A DNA stretch of 64,000 nucleotides from positions 4,419,001 to 4,483,000 of the forward strand of contig NZ_CP083761.1 of NCBI RefSeq assembly GCF_023558375.1, in the 5' to 3' direction. The stretch's first letter is position 1, and every line of letters begins with the position of its first letter. The stretch comes from Chroococcidiopsis sp. CCMEE 29 (GTDB lineage: Bacteria; Cyanobacteriota; Cyanobacteriia; Cyanobacteriales; Chroococcidiopsidaceae). Under the pieces are notes generated by a model. That model searched no databases. It had not been told where the DNA came from and was given only the letters and a program-made list of their open reading frames with translations. The position numbers and the translations under genes are program-made. This document shows, piece by piece, positions 9,225 through 16,916 of the stretch.

Positions 9225-10714
9225 CTGGAGCTTAGACTATCCATAGCAAAGAGACCCAGCAGTGCTGGGTAAATGAGTTAACACTAAAAAATGGCGCTTT
9301 GAAGAGTTAAGCAGACTCAGGCAAGGATTGCTTTCGCCTACTCACACTTTTTTTGACGACAGGATAACGAGGTTTACTCAAACGAGGTTGCCCTGTTATC
9401 CAGCCAGGGGACTTTCCGCGTGGTTTTGGTGGCAGTGCTGGAGTACCAATCACCGCTATTACTCCAGCCATAGCTTGGGCAACTCTTCCTGGGGTTAATT
9501 TCGTGCTGCGATTCTGCCAAGGTAGGGGTCGATCGGTAACGATATCACGTGCTAGCCACAATTCCCAAGTGATCAGCGGCATCAAATCACTCCAGCGCTC
9601 ACATTGCTTTGGTGTACTGAGCTTGGGCAGTGTCCAGTGTAGACGTTGTTTCAAAAATCTATACCAATGATCGACAGCAAAGCGGCGCAGATATAACCGC
9701 CAAACTTCAGCCAAGGTTGGCATCTGCTGACCAATCCAAGTCAACCACATTGGTTTTACGGCTTTTCCTGGGCGTTTGCCCAAGCGCTCTACTCTGAGTA
9801 ACGACATGGGATGTCCTGCAGCTTTACGGAAATGCAAATTCTGCCATAGGGAAATTTGTACTCGTCCCAGTTGAGGCTCGTCAACCTCTAAGCTTTCTAC
9901 TGGCACAGACCAAGTAGAAGAGTCATTTAGTTTAAACTTGTCACCATGAAGTCGCGGTCTGCCTTTGCCACAGTAGGGCAGCGGTGCGCCATACAAAGTC
10001 AGGTTTGAGCGCAGACGCATCAACTTATCTGCTGCAATCTGGGCAGTCCTTAAAACAAAAGGAGCGCAACCATATTCACTATCCCATAGAGAAATTGGTC
10101 GTTGTGGTAAATGTTGACATACTTGTGAGAGTTGCCATACTGCCTTGTCAATCGGGGATTCCCAACTGGTGATCCGCTCATGTCGTAATGGCAGTGCCCA
10201 ACTGCCTTGAGCTTCTGGTATCCATGCAATCGTGCTGTAACCTTGCCCCTTTGTAATTGGACGATTTTCACCTCCTCCTACTGTGTAATGTTCGCTCGTT
10301 CGCTCCTGGAGTGTTACTGCTTCTGGTCTAGACCACGCTGTGTGGTCTCCTGCCAGGATAATCTGCTCCACATCAGGCATTTGCTTGATGTATAATTGCA
10401 TCAACTTCTGCCGTTGTGGTCGGCAATCTTGCAATGCCTCGTAGATGCTAGACCACTTGCGGCGAAATACTGGACACAACGAAAAGTCTGCCAAACAATA
10501 AGCGTTGCGCGTCAGCATTACCGCATCTGTCAACTCAAATGTTGCATCATGTGCTTTACCCAATCGTTCGTATGCATCTTGACGAAATGCCTTCAATTGC
10601 GCAAGAACATCCATAGCGGTATGAAAGTTGGTGGAACTTCTTTCATCTTCCGCTACAGGGGAGCCAGTGCATTGCACGGAGTCCCCTTTCCTTCCCTATT
10701 AGTCTAAAGTCCAG
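9225..10714. mobile_element. Insertion sequence in the mreB-mreC spacer (1490 bp)
   Basis: The ends are imperfect inverted repeats: CTGGAGCTTAGACTA at 9225 and, read inward from 10714, CTGGACTTTAGACTA (13 of 15 match). The 7 bases ACTAGAA flank both ends (9218-9224 and 10715-10721) as a target duplication. It holds one transposase gene in the orientation opposite to mreBCD. A small hairpin, CCCAGC/GCTGGG at 9255-9269, lies beyond the transposase stop. The right end stops ten bases before the mreC ATG. The core CTAG of the duplication resembles the target preference of IS701 elements. Confidence 0.85.
9307..10677 (-). CDS. DDE transposase, IS701/IS4-like
   Basis: A 456-residue cut-and-paste transposase. 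The acidic residues fit a DDE core: Asp in LAGDHTAWSRPEA, Asp in SLWDSEYGCAPF, and, in the expected YxxR..E position, RRFAVDHWYRFLKQ, where Asp stands in place of the usual Glu. The frame is open from ATG 10677, but a start at ATG 10614 (MDVLAQLKAFRQ) is also plausible and would give a more family-like N-terminus. The C-terminus is strongly basic. The gene appears intact, so the element may still be active. Confidence 0.85.
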   Translation of the reverse strand: MQCTGSPVAEDERSSTNFHTAMDVLAQLKAFRQDAYERLGKAHDATFELTDAVMLTRNAYCLADFSLCPVFRRKWSSIYEALQDCRPQRQKLMQLYIKQMPDVEQIILAGDHTAWSRPEAVTLQERTSEHYTVGGGENRPITKGQGYSTIAWIPEAQGSWALPLRHERITSWESPIDKAVWQLSQVCQHLPQRPISLWDSEYGCAPFVLRTAQIAADKLMRLRSNLTLYGAPLPYCGKGRPRLHGDKFKLNDSSTWSVPVESLEVDEPQLGRVQISLWQNLHFRKAAGHPMSLLRVERLGKRPGKAVKPMWLTWIGQQMPTLAEVWRLYLRRFAVDHWYRFLKQRLHWTLPKLSTPKQCERWSDLMPLITWELWLARDIVTDRPLPWQNRSTKLTPGRVAQAMAGVIAVIGTPALPPKPRGKSPGWITGQPRLSKPRYPVVKKSVSRRKQSLPESA

Positions 10715-10724
10715 ACTAGAAGCT

Positions 10725-11462
10725 ATGTACATAATACGTCGCTGGTGGGATAGGTATGCATTGCAAATCCTGCTAGTAAGTTTAGCTCTGGTTGCCGCTT
10801 GGGCAATTCGGCAGACTCAGGGTGCTGCAATCTTTGAGATGTACCAGGTGATTACTCATCCGTTCCAGTCGGAACCCACTCAAGCAGAACGATTGGGTAA
10901 TGCCCGGCTGCTGGAACTACAAGCGCGGGTAGTAGAACTTGAAAGCCAAAATCAAAAGCTAAAAGAATTATTAGACTATGGGACACCAGGGGAACGCCGA
11001 GGTATAGCAGTTCCCGTTGTGGGTCGCAGCGCTGACCACTGGTGGCAACAAGTAACTTTGGGTCGTGGCAGTCAAGGGGGGATTCAAGTCGGCTTCATTG
11101 TCACCGCTCCTGGCGGTTTGGTAGGTCGGGTGATTAGTGTCACTCCCAATACTTGCCGTGTGTTGTTAATTAGCGATCCCTCCAGTCAAATAGGGGTGAC
11201 AATTAGTCGCAGCCGTTATGTGGGCTTTCTGCAAGGACAGTCGGCTAGCTATGCCGTGATGCAGTTTTTTGATAAAGTTCCAGATGTGCGGCGTGGAGAT
11301 GTCGTTTCCACGTCTCCTTATAGTCAGATATTTCCTTCCGGCTTGCCTGTAGGACGTGTAGAGTCGGTAAATATGAACAAAAGCCCAGCACCAGAAGCGG
11401 TGATAGCGCTTTCAGCGCCAATTCCTTACTTGGAGTGGGTCGTTGTTTATCCTCATAACTAG
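10725..11462 (+). CDS. mreC: Rod shape-determining protein MreC
   Basis: A bitopic inner-membrane protein that links MreB to periplasmic wall enzymes. Residues about 10-30 form the membrane anchor, a coiled coil follows (LGNARLLELQARVVELESQNQKLKELL, about 57-85), and the rest is the two-barrel periplasmic domain, with the typical VGRVISVTPNTCRVLLISDPSSQIGV. The ATG is ten bases from the end of the insertion sequence; the present upstream bases give no strong ribosome binding site. Transcription from the mreB promoter must cross 1.5 kb of IS. Confidence 0.93.
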   Translation: MYIIRRWWDRYALQILLVSLALVAAWAIRQTQGAAIFEMYQVITHPFQSEPTQAERLGNARLLELQARVVELESQNQKLKELLDYGTPGERRGIAVPVVGRSADHWWQQVTLGRGSQGGIQVGFIVTAPGGLVGRVISVTPNTCRVLLISDPSSQIGVTISRSRYVGFLQGQSASYAVMQFFDKVPDVRRGDVVSTSPYSQIFPSGLPVGRVESVNMNKSPAPEAVIALSAPIPYLEWVVVYPHN

Positions 11463-11496
11463 TAGCGAGGGGTGAGGGGCGAGGGGATTTTGGATT

Positions 11497-12135
11497 TTGG
11501 ATTGTTGGACTGAATTTTCTACCCCTGCTCCCCCTGCTTCCCCTGCTCCTCTGCACCCCTCTTCTAAGTGGAGACTTAAACTCTTGAGTCGGATCTCTGA
11601 TTGGTATCCTCGTAAGCGTCAACTTTTGAATTGGACAGTGACAATTGGTTCTGTCCTCGTATGTTTGTTGCTCTTGCCAATGCGCTTACCAGGGATGGAA
11701 TTACTGGGTATTACACCTAACTGGCTATTGATCTGGGTGGTGGCATGGAGCGTTAAGCGCACAGCTATTCAAGGAGCGATCGCTGGTACAGTTCTGGGAC
11801 TACTTCAAGATGGCATGACATCTCCTCATCCGACTCATGCCCTGAGTTTAGCTATGATAGGAATACTGACAGCTCGCTTGCAGAAGCAGCGTTATGTTCA
11901 GGAAGATTTTATTTCTGTCGCCTTAATTGTCTTTGCTATGGTAGTGGTGGCAGAGGCTATTACCACGCTGCAATTTAGTTTCTTGACCGATGCGGCAGGA
12001 GATTGGGCTGAAGTTTGGAAATCCCGCCAGCCTATTGCTCTGGCTTCAGCAATTGTTAGTAGCCTTTGGGCACCAGCGGTTTATTATCCCCTTAATCGGT
12101 GGTGGGGAAAAATGAAAGTTTTAGAATCGATGTGA
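11497..12135 (+). CDS. mreD: Rod shape-determining protein MreD
   Basis: A small multi-span inner-membrane partner of MreC. After a soluble lead, MRLPGMELLGITPNWLLIWVVAWSVKRT and four more hydrophobic segments match the family. The start is uncertain. The longest frame opens at TTG 11497 and would translate CCCCTGCT-type heptad repeat into a Pro/Ala-rich lead (residues about 9-24); a TTG at 11584 would start after the repeat with MSRISDWYPRK. I give the long frame but expect the shorter protein. The gap to mreC is 34 bases, so the two are cotranscribed. Confidence 0.82.
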   Translation: MDCWTEFSTPAPPASPAPLHPSSKWRLKLLSRISDWYPRKRQLLNWTVTIGSVLVCLLLLPMRLPGMELLGITPNWLLIWVVAWSVKRTAIQGAIAGTVLGLLQDGMTSPHPTHALSLAMIGILTARLQKQRYVQEDFISVALIVFAMVVVAEAITTLQFSFLTDAAGDWAEVWKSRQPIALASAIVSSLWAPAVYYPLNRWWGKMKVLESM

Positions 12136-12207
12136 ACTACCTTACAGAAACTTGCAGCGCGGGCATAGTACTGCCTTGCCGACTCTATAATATGCCCAGA
12201 CTTATCG

Positions 12208-13410
12208 ATGGTTTTTAGCGTGAATGCTCAACCAGATGCCTCAGAGGTTCGCTCAGCATCCCCAACGGATTCACATCTAGAGGAACCCGTGGGAACTGCT
12301 TTTGACCGCGCGATGATGCAGCGGTGTTTGGCACTCGCCCGCCGTGCTTTGGGACGTACTGCCCCAAATCCCCTAGTGGGATCTGTGATAGTTCAAGCTG
12401 GAGAAATCGTGGGGGAGGGGTTTCATCCGGGTGCAGGTCAGCCTCATGCTGAAGTATTTGCTTTAAGGGCAGCAGGCGATCGCGCTGTTGGTGCAACCGC
12501 TTATGTCAATTTAGAGCCTTGCAATCACTACGGACGCACTCCGCCTTGTTCTGAAGCATTGATTGCGGCTAGGGTGGCAAAGGTGGTTGTAGGGATGGTT
12601 GATCCTGATCCACGGGTATCAGGAAAGGGTATTGCCCGATTACGAGCAGCGGGTATTGAAGTGCTAGTGGGGGTAGAGGAGAACGATTGCCGTCAGTTAA
12701 ATGAAGCTTTTATTCATCGCATTCTCTACCACCTGCCCTTTGGTATTTTAAAATATGCCATGACCTTGGACGGTAAAATTGCCACAACCAACGGTCACAG
12801 TGCTTGGATCACAGATTCTATTGCCCGTACAGAGGTGCATCAGTTGCGGTCTGCTTGCGATGCTGTAATTGTCGGTGGCAACACCGTGCGACGGGACAAT
12901 CCTCATTTAACCAGCCGTCAAGCAGGGGCTGCTAGTCCCCTACGAGTGGTGATGAGTCGGACTCTCGCTTTACCAACAGAGGCTTACCTCTGGCAGACAA
13001 CAGAGGTTTCTACTTTGGTGTTGACCCAGGTGGGAGGTAATCCTGATTTCCAACAACTGCTGCGGCAAAAGGGAGTGGAAGTGGTAGAATTACCTTCCCT
13101 CACACCAACTAAAGCAATGGCTTACTTATACGACCGGGGATTCCTCTCCGTGTTATGGGAATGTGGTGGCACGCTAGCAGCACGAGCGATCGCCGAAGGA
13201 GCAGTGCAAAAAATCCTTGCGTTTATTGCGCCCAAAATTATCGGCGGCAGTACTGCTCCCACACCAGTTGGCGACTTGGGTTTCACAACCATGACTGAGG
13301 CACTATCTCTAGAACGAGTCAACTGGCGAACTGTGGGTTCTGCCTGTTTAATTGAGGGTTATTTGCCTTTAGAGCAACTGAAAGCAGATCAGCCTCCACA
13401 GTCCCCTTGA
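12208..13410 (+). CDS. ribD: Bifunctional riboflavin deaminase/reductase RibD
   Basis: Second and third steps of riboflavin synthesis: a pyrimidine deaminase (N-terminal half) and an NADPH-dependent reductase (C-terminal half, from about residue 180, starting GILKYAMTLDGKIATTNGHSAWI). Zinc ligands and the catalytic Glu are His80 and Glu82 in PHAEV, Cys105 in EPCNHYGRTPPC and Cys114. Length is 400 aa with an N-terminal extension of about 30 residues beyond the usual start; an ATG near residue 36 (MMQRCL) is an alternative. It is a single gene, not part of a rib operon here. Confidence 0.94.
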   Translation: MVFSVNAQPDASEVRSASPTDSHLEEPVGTAFDRAMMQRCLALARRALGRTAPNPLVGSVIVQAGEIVGEGFHPGAGQPHAEVFALRAAGDRAVGATAYVNLEPCNHYGRTPPCSEALIAARVAKVVVGMVDPDPRVSGKGIARLRAAGIEVLVGVEENDCRQLNEAFIHRILYHLPFGILKYAMTLDGKIATTNGHSAWITDSIARTEVHQLRSACDAVIVGGNTVRRDNPHLTSRQAGAASPLRVVMSRTLALPTEAYLWQTTEVSTLVLTQVGGNPDFQQLLRQKGVEVVELPSLTPTKAMAYLYDRGFLSVLWECGGTLAARAIAEGAVQKILAFIAPKIIGGSTAPTPVGDLGFTTMTEALSLERVNWRTVGSACLIEGYLPLEQLKADQPPQSP

Positions 13411-13547
13411 TGCTCCTAATGTGTCATTAGACATGCTCGAAATTGTCGTTTGCAGTCTATGTGTCGATAGCTTGAGAGTGCAGGCTGTATTAATAGGTAG
13501 CTGATGCATTTGCAACAAAATATATTATTTCAGAGGGGTTATGGATC

Positions 13548-13601
13548 AGTTTTCTTCTTTCCCTAATCCCTAATCCCTAACCCCTAACCCCTAGCCCCTT
13601 T
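13548..13601. repeat. CCCTAACCCC-type heptad repeat
   Basis: Tandem CCCTAATCCCTAACCCCTAA units. The same motif, in either direction, occurs at 6175, 6340 and 41095. Confidence 0.7.
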
Positions 13602-13624
13602 TTAGTGCAGAAGCAGGCTGGATT

Positions 13625-13879
13625 ATGCTAGAAAAACTCGACGATCAGCGTGTGCGGTTTAAGCGACCGATCGGCATGCGGGATGTTATTAAAGCTGAAT
13701 TCTTAGAAAATGATCCTTATCGCTGCCACTATAGTTCCTCATGGCAGCCGCTGCCTTGGTTAGAAGCGATCGCTTTTCTGGTGTCAATGGTTCTACCCGC
13801 TGATCTGGGCTATACTTTTGTGTCGCATCAATTGGCATCGCATCCAGCACAAAGTCTGCCTGCTGATTTCCCCCACTGA
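13625..13879 (+). CDS. Hypothetical protein, 84 aa
   Basis: Starts at ATG with AGG about ten bases upstream. The N-terminal half is charged (MLEKLDDQRVRFKRPIGMRDVIKAEFLENDPYRCHY) and the C-terminal half holds a hydrophobic stretch (WLEAIAFLVSMVLPADLGYTFV) that could be one weak membrane span. I recognise no domain. Codon use looks like the neighbours. It converges with the next small gene, leaving 22 bases between them. Confidence 0.5.
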   Translation: MLEKLDDQRVRFKRPIGMRDVIKAEFLENDPYRCHYSSSWQPLPWLEAIAFLVSMVLPADLGYTFVSHQLASHPAQSLPADFPH

Positions 13880-13901
13880 AACAGCCACTCAGTCGGTAAC
13901 T

Positions 13902-14132
13902 TTAATACTGTTGCCAGGAAGAATGCCGTTCTTGAGCTAGCTCCCGGATTAGGGTAAGCCGCGATTGAATATAGTCACTCAGTACATGAGCTTCATTTTG
14001 ATCAAGCGATGCTTGTGTTTTAGTTTGCTTCAGTAACCACTGCACCAAGCTAGCATCGTCAAGCTTCAACAGAGTATTCGATTGGGTCGTTTCAACTACA
14101 GACCACAGTTGACGGAGGATTGTGGGAGTCAT
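13902..14132 (-). CDS. Hypothetical protein, 76 aa, helical
   Basis: Begins MTPTILRQLWSVVETTQSNTLLKLDDASLVQWLL and is predicted to be wholly helical, without membrane spans. This look, Trp/Leu-rich with a Gln/Thr-rich middle, resembles small conserved cyanobacterial proteins of unknown function, but I cannot name the family. The ATG is followed by an open frame to the tip SSWQQY. Confidence 0.55.
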   Translation of the reverse strand: MTPTILRQLWSVVETTQSNTLLKLDDASLVQWLLKQTKTQASLDQNEAHVLSDYIQSRLTLIRELAQERHSSWQQY

Positions 14133-14330
14133 AAGACCTTAACTTAATTATTCCTTTATCTTTTTATGAGGATACCTAACCGGATCGCTCCAAAAAACAG
14201 GAACACACAAGATGACACAAGAGTTACAAAAAGCTTAATAAAGCGATGCATAACTTGACTCAAGTGAAGCCTCAGGGAAATTTAGCTTAGGCGTAGCGCT
14301 AGGCATTAGATGGAGTTCATTAATTGTCAT

Positions 14331-14400
14331 AAAGCTTTTCTTTCAGTGGCTCCATTACAGGTGGAGATCAGCTTCTCCATCTGTAATGTCCCCGCGTCCT
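14331..14400. repeat. Dispersed hairpin repeat, copy 1
   Basis: ATTACAGGTGGAGA (14354-14367) pairs with TCTCCATCTGTAAT (14374-14387) with one mismatch. The hairpin and about 25 bases on its left (AAGCTTTTCTTTCAGTGGCT) recur in reverse orientation at about 45820-45885. The remainder of the 14133-14454 spacer shows nothing else. Confidence 0.7.
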
Positions 14401-14454
14401 CTTCAAATCATTAAAGGGCAAGGGTTCTAACGCGTTGATATTTATACTAAATCA

Positions 14455-14528
14455 TGGCTCAGGCGTGATTTGAACACGCGACCTTGGGCTTATGAGTCCC
14501 CTGCTCTGACCAACTGAGCTACTGAGCC
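14455..14528 (-). tRNA. tRNA-Met (anticodon CAT)
   Basis: A complete cloverleaf reads on the minus strand: acceptor GGCTCAG/CTGAGCC with discriminator A, D-stem GCTC/GAGC, T-arm GCGTG-TTCAAAT-CACGC and anticodon loop CTCATAA. The anticodon stem GGGGA/GCCCA pairs only in its three middle positions, which is odd. A CAT anticodon may also mark elongator tRNA-Ile2, whose C34 is changed to lysidine; the E. coli-like acceptor and D-arm make elongator Met the better guess. CCA is not encoded. Confidence 0.8.
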
Positions 14529-14606
14529 AACTTTATCATTTACAGTTTTACTACCTTAGCATAGACTAGCAAGCAATCGCCATCTTACAGGAATTACAGA
14601 AATTAG

Positions 14607-14795
14607 AGCAAAGCCCACCACTTCAAGGCAATCAAAACAGGAGATGCTTTACCCTTGATAGGAGCGTTGGCGCTAACTGGAATACCGGTTGCAGGTTCTA
14701 CCTGGTACCGCCGTCGTCGCAGTTTTCCCAAAAAAGTAGTAGAGATTTCTAAAAAATCAAAGCAATCAGATTATACAGATTCTGAGGATGAATAA
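14607..14795 (+). CDS. Doubtful small ORF with membrane span and RRRR motif
   Basis: This open frame lies between an in-frame TAG (14604) and TAA (14793), directly before the glycosyltransferase and in the same frame. It reads GDALPLIGALALTGIPVAG, then STWYRRRRSFPKK and an acidic end SDYTDSEDE. A hydrophobic span followed by an arginine cluster looks like a membrane stop signal. The only start with a ribosome site (AGGAG at 14639) is TTG 14655, giving 46 residues. It could be a remnant of a longer gene. Confidence 0.25.
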   Translation, partial: SKAHHFKAIKTGDALPLIGALALTGIPVAGSTWYRRRRSFPKKVVEISKKSKQSDYTDSEDE

Positions 14796-14798
14796 ACG

Positions 14799-15845
14799 GT
14801 GCTACCAAAGTATTCCTTTATAGTTCCCATATATAACGAGGAAGAAACGCTTCCTGAACTTTACCGTCGGGTTCGCACCCTGATGGAGCGGATGGACGGA
14901 CCAGTAGAATTAATCTTGGTGAATGATGGCAGCCGTGATCGCTCTCTGAAACTTATCCGCGAACTGCACGATCAAGACTCCCGCGTTTGCTACATCAGCT
15001 TTGCTCGTAACTTCGGACATCAAATTGCCGTAACAGCGGGTTTAAACTTTGTGCGCGGTCAAGTCATTGTCATCCTTGATGCTGACTTACAAGATCCACC
15101 AGAACTGATCCCCGACATGATAGAAAAGTGGCGGCAGGGTTATCAAGTTGTCTACGCCCAACGCACTCAACGCCGTAAAGAAGGCTGGTTCAAGCGAGCC
15201 ACCGCTTATTTCTTTTATCGCCTGCTGAAGCGCCTTGCAGATGTAGACATTCCCACTGATACGGGCGATTTCTGTTTAATGGATCGCCAAGTTGTAGATC
15301 TGCTCAATTCCATGCCAGAGCGCAACCGCTATCTACGGGGACTAAGATCTTGGGTGGGCTTCCATCAAACATCTGTAAAGTTTGAGCGCAATCCGCGTTT
15401 TGCTGGTAAAGTCAAGTACACCTTTAGAAAATCCTTGGCATTAGCTGTGAATGGTCTGGTGTCCTTCTCCAAAGTGCCACTGCGACTTTCAACTTATGTT
15501 GGGTTACTATCCGCTGCGATCGCAATTTTAATGGCTTTGTTAGTGCTTTATTGGCGGATTTTTGTGCCGCAATCGCCATTAGCTGGGTTTACGATGATCC
15601 TGGTAGCAATTTTCTTTATTGGAGCTGTCCAACTGGTGAGTATTGGCATTTTAGGTGAATACATTGGGCGAATCTATGAAGAAGTCAAAGGTAGACCCCT
15701 TTACACACTCACAGAAGTTGGCGGTTTTAGCACTCAAGGTTTGAACGGCGATCGCCACTTTACTCCCTTTCCACCTAAAGAGTACTCATTGAGGCAGCAG
15801 GGGGAGCAGGGGGAGCAGGGGAAGCAGGGGGAGACAAGAATCTAA
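14799..15845 (+). CDS. GT2 glycosyltransferase, membrane-anchored (GtrB/DPM1-like)
   Basis: Probably moves a sugar from a nucleotide donor to a polyprenyl phosphate at the inner membrane. The GT-A fold starts [20 protein letters not shown]; the donor/metal motif is [15 protein letters not shown], and [11 protein letters not shown] and RNRYLRG are typical of the DPM1/GtrB group. Two membrane spans lie at about residues 233-255 and 265-290. Start is GTG 14799; no other start precedes the fold. The last sixteen residues ([16 protein letters not shown]) are translated heptad repeat that replaces the natural end of the gene. Confidence 0.88.
   Translation: MLPKYSFIVPIYNEEETLPELYRRVRTLMERMDGPVELILVNDGSRDRSLKLIRELHDQDSRVCYISFARNFGHQIAVTAGLNFVRGQVIVILDADLQDPPELIPDMIEKWRQGYQVVYAQRTQRRKEGWFKRATAYFFYRLLKRLADVDIPTDTGDFCLMDRQVVDLLNSMPERNRYLRGLRSWVGFHQTSVKFERNPRFAGKVKYTFRKSLALAVNGLVSFSKVPLRLSTYVGLLSAAIAILMALLVLYWRIFVPQSPLAGFTMILVAIFFIGAVQLVSIGILGEYIGRIYEEVKGRPLYTLTEVGGFSTQGLNGDRHFTPFPPKEYSLRQQGEQGEQGKQGETRI
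15791..15835. repeat. Heptad repeat inside the 3' end of the glycosyltransferase gene
   Basis: GGCAGCAGGGGGAGCAGGGG units, otherwise found between genes, are here in frame and encode a Gly/Gln/Glu tail. Confidence 0.8.
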
Positions 15846-15897
15846 AGTTTAGAGATTTAGAGGGAGCCACTACTAAAACGTTACTCTAACCCAAGCC

Positions 15898-16746
15898 TCA
15901 ACCTTTCGTTGCAACTTTTGGAGGTAACACAACTTTCTTAGCTAAACCTAGAGCCTGCAAAATTTGAATTGACCACCAAGTCATATCAATTTCCCACCAA
16001 TGCAATCCCGCTGGTGCTACATTGGGGTGAGCATGATGATTGTTGTGCCAACCTTCTCCATAAGTTAGAATTGCTGCCCACCACAAGTTCCGAGAATTGT
16101 CATCTGAGTTAAAATTACGATAACCGCGCAGGTGAGTTGCAGAATTAATTAGCCATGTGGTATGCCAAAGCACTACTAACCTAACAAATATCCCATAAAT
16201 TACAAAAGACCATCCTCCCAAAACATACAAGAGGATGCCAAGGGGAATCTGAAGCAGCAAGAAATTGTGATTTAGCCAACGATAGAATGGGTCGCGGGCT
16301 AGGTCAGGGGCAAATCTTTTAAAATTTTCGTAGTCAAAAAACTCTGGACGTGGGTAAAAAATCCAAAGCATGTGGCTCCACCAAAAACCACGCTGGGAAG
16401 AATAGGGATCTTTGTTTTCGTCCTCTACATGAGCGTGATGCAAACGGTGTCCGGCTACCCAAAAGATCGGCCCTCCTTGGATTGCCAGCGCTCCCAAAGT
16501 AGCGATCGCATATTCCAGCCACTTTGGCACCTGGAAACTCCGGTGAGTCAAAAGTCGGTGATACCCTAAACAAATACCAATACTGCCAATTAACCAATGG
16601 AGGAATATCATTACTCCCAAAGCAGACCAAGAAAAAAACCAGGGAGCTAGCAACGCCAATGCATGAATCGTACCGAAAAATGCCACGGTAATCCAGCTTA
16701 GAGTAAGCGGCTGCTTATCCTCGGCAGCAGCTAAATCTACGGTCAT
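15898..16746 (-). CDS. desC: Acyl-lipid delta-9 fatty acid desaturase
   Basis: A membrane di-iron desaturase that puts the first double bond into acyl chains of membrane lipids, central to cold adaptation. The three histidine boxes are intact: HRLLTH (63-68), HRLHHAH (100-106) and HNNHHAH (234-240), with GGPIFWVAGHRLHH and WLINSATHLRGYR typical of the cyanobacterial DesC group. There are four predicted spans; length is 282 aa. It is transcribed away from a TetR-type gene, and two palindromes in the 170-base spacer are probable operators. Confidence 0.93.
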   Translation of the reverse strand: MTVDLAAAEDKQPLTLSWITVAFFGTIHALALLAPWFFSWSALGVMIFLHWLIGSIGICLGYHRLLTHRSFQVPKWLEYAIATLGALAIQGGPIFWVAGHRLHHAHVEDENKDPYSSQRGFWWSHMLWIFYPRPEFFDYENFKRFAPDLARDPFYRWLNHNFLLLQIPLGILLYVLGGWSFVIYGIFVRLVVLWHTTWLINSATHLRGYRNFNSDDNSRNLWWAAILTYGEGWHNNHHAHPNVAPAGLHWWEIDMTWWSIQILQALGLAKKVVLPPKVATKG

Positions 16747-16840
16747 AAATCTTTCCTTTTACGTGAGTGCTGAAAACGACAGTCCTGGTTGATGCATTCT
16801 CTGTGGGCACTGGCAAAGACAGCTACAGTAGAAACAGAGG

Positions 16841-16859
16841 ATGCAAGTGCTACTTACAT
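16841..16859. promoter_or_regulatory. Candidate TetR operator, site 1 (desC side)
   Basis: ATGCAAG-TGCTA-CTTACAT is a 7-5-7 inverted repeat with one mismatch. It has the same half-site and the same spacer length as site 2, 48 bases away. Binding by the adjacent TetR-type protein is inferred from position and symmetry. Confidence 0.6.
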
Positions 16860-16888
16860 GCCCCTAGCTTAGCAAGGATAAAATTTAA

Positions 16889-16907
16889 ATGCAAGCGTTA
16901 CTTGCAT
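16889..16907. promoter_or_regulatory. Candidate TetR operator, site 2 (regulator side)
   Basis: ATGCAAG-CGTTA-CTTGCAT is a perfect 7-5-7 inverted repeat ending nine bases before the regulator start codon. It is well placed for autoregulation, since bound protein would cover the regulator's own ribosome-binding and promoter-proximal region. Confidence 0.65.
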
Positions 16908-16916
16908 TTTTAGCTT

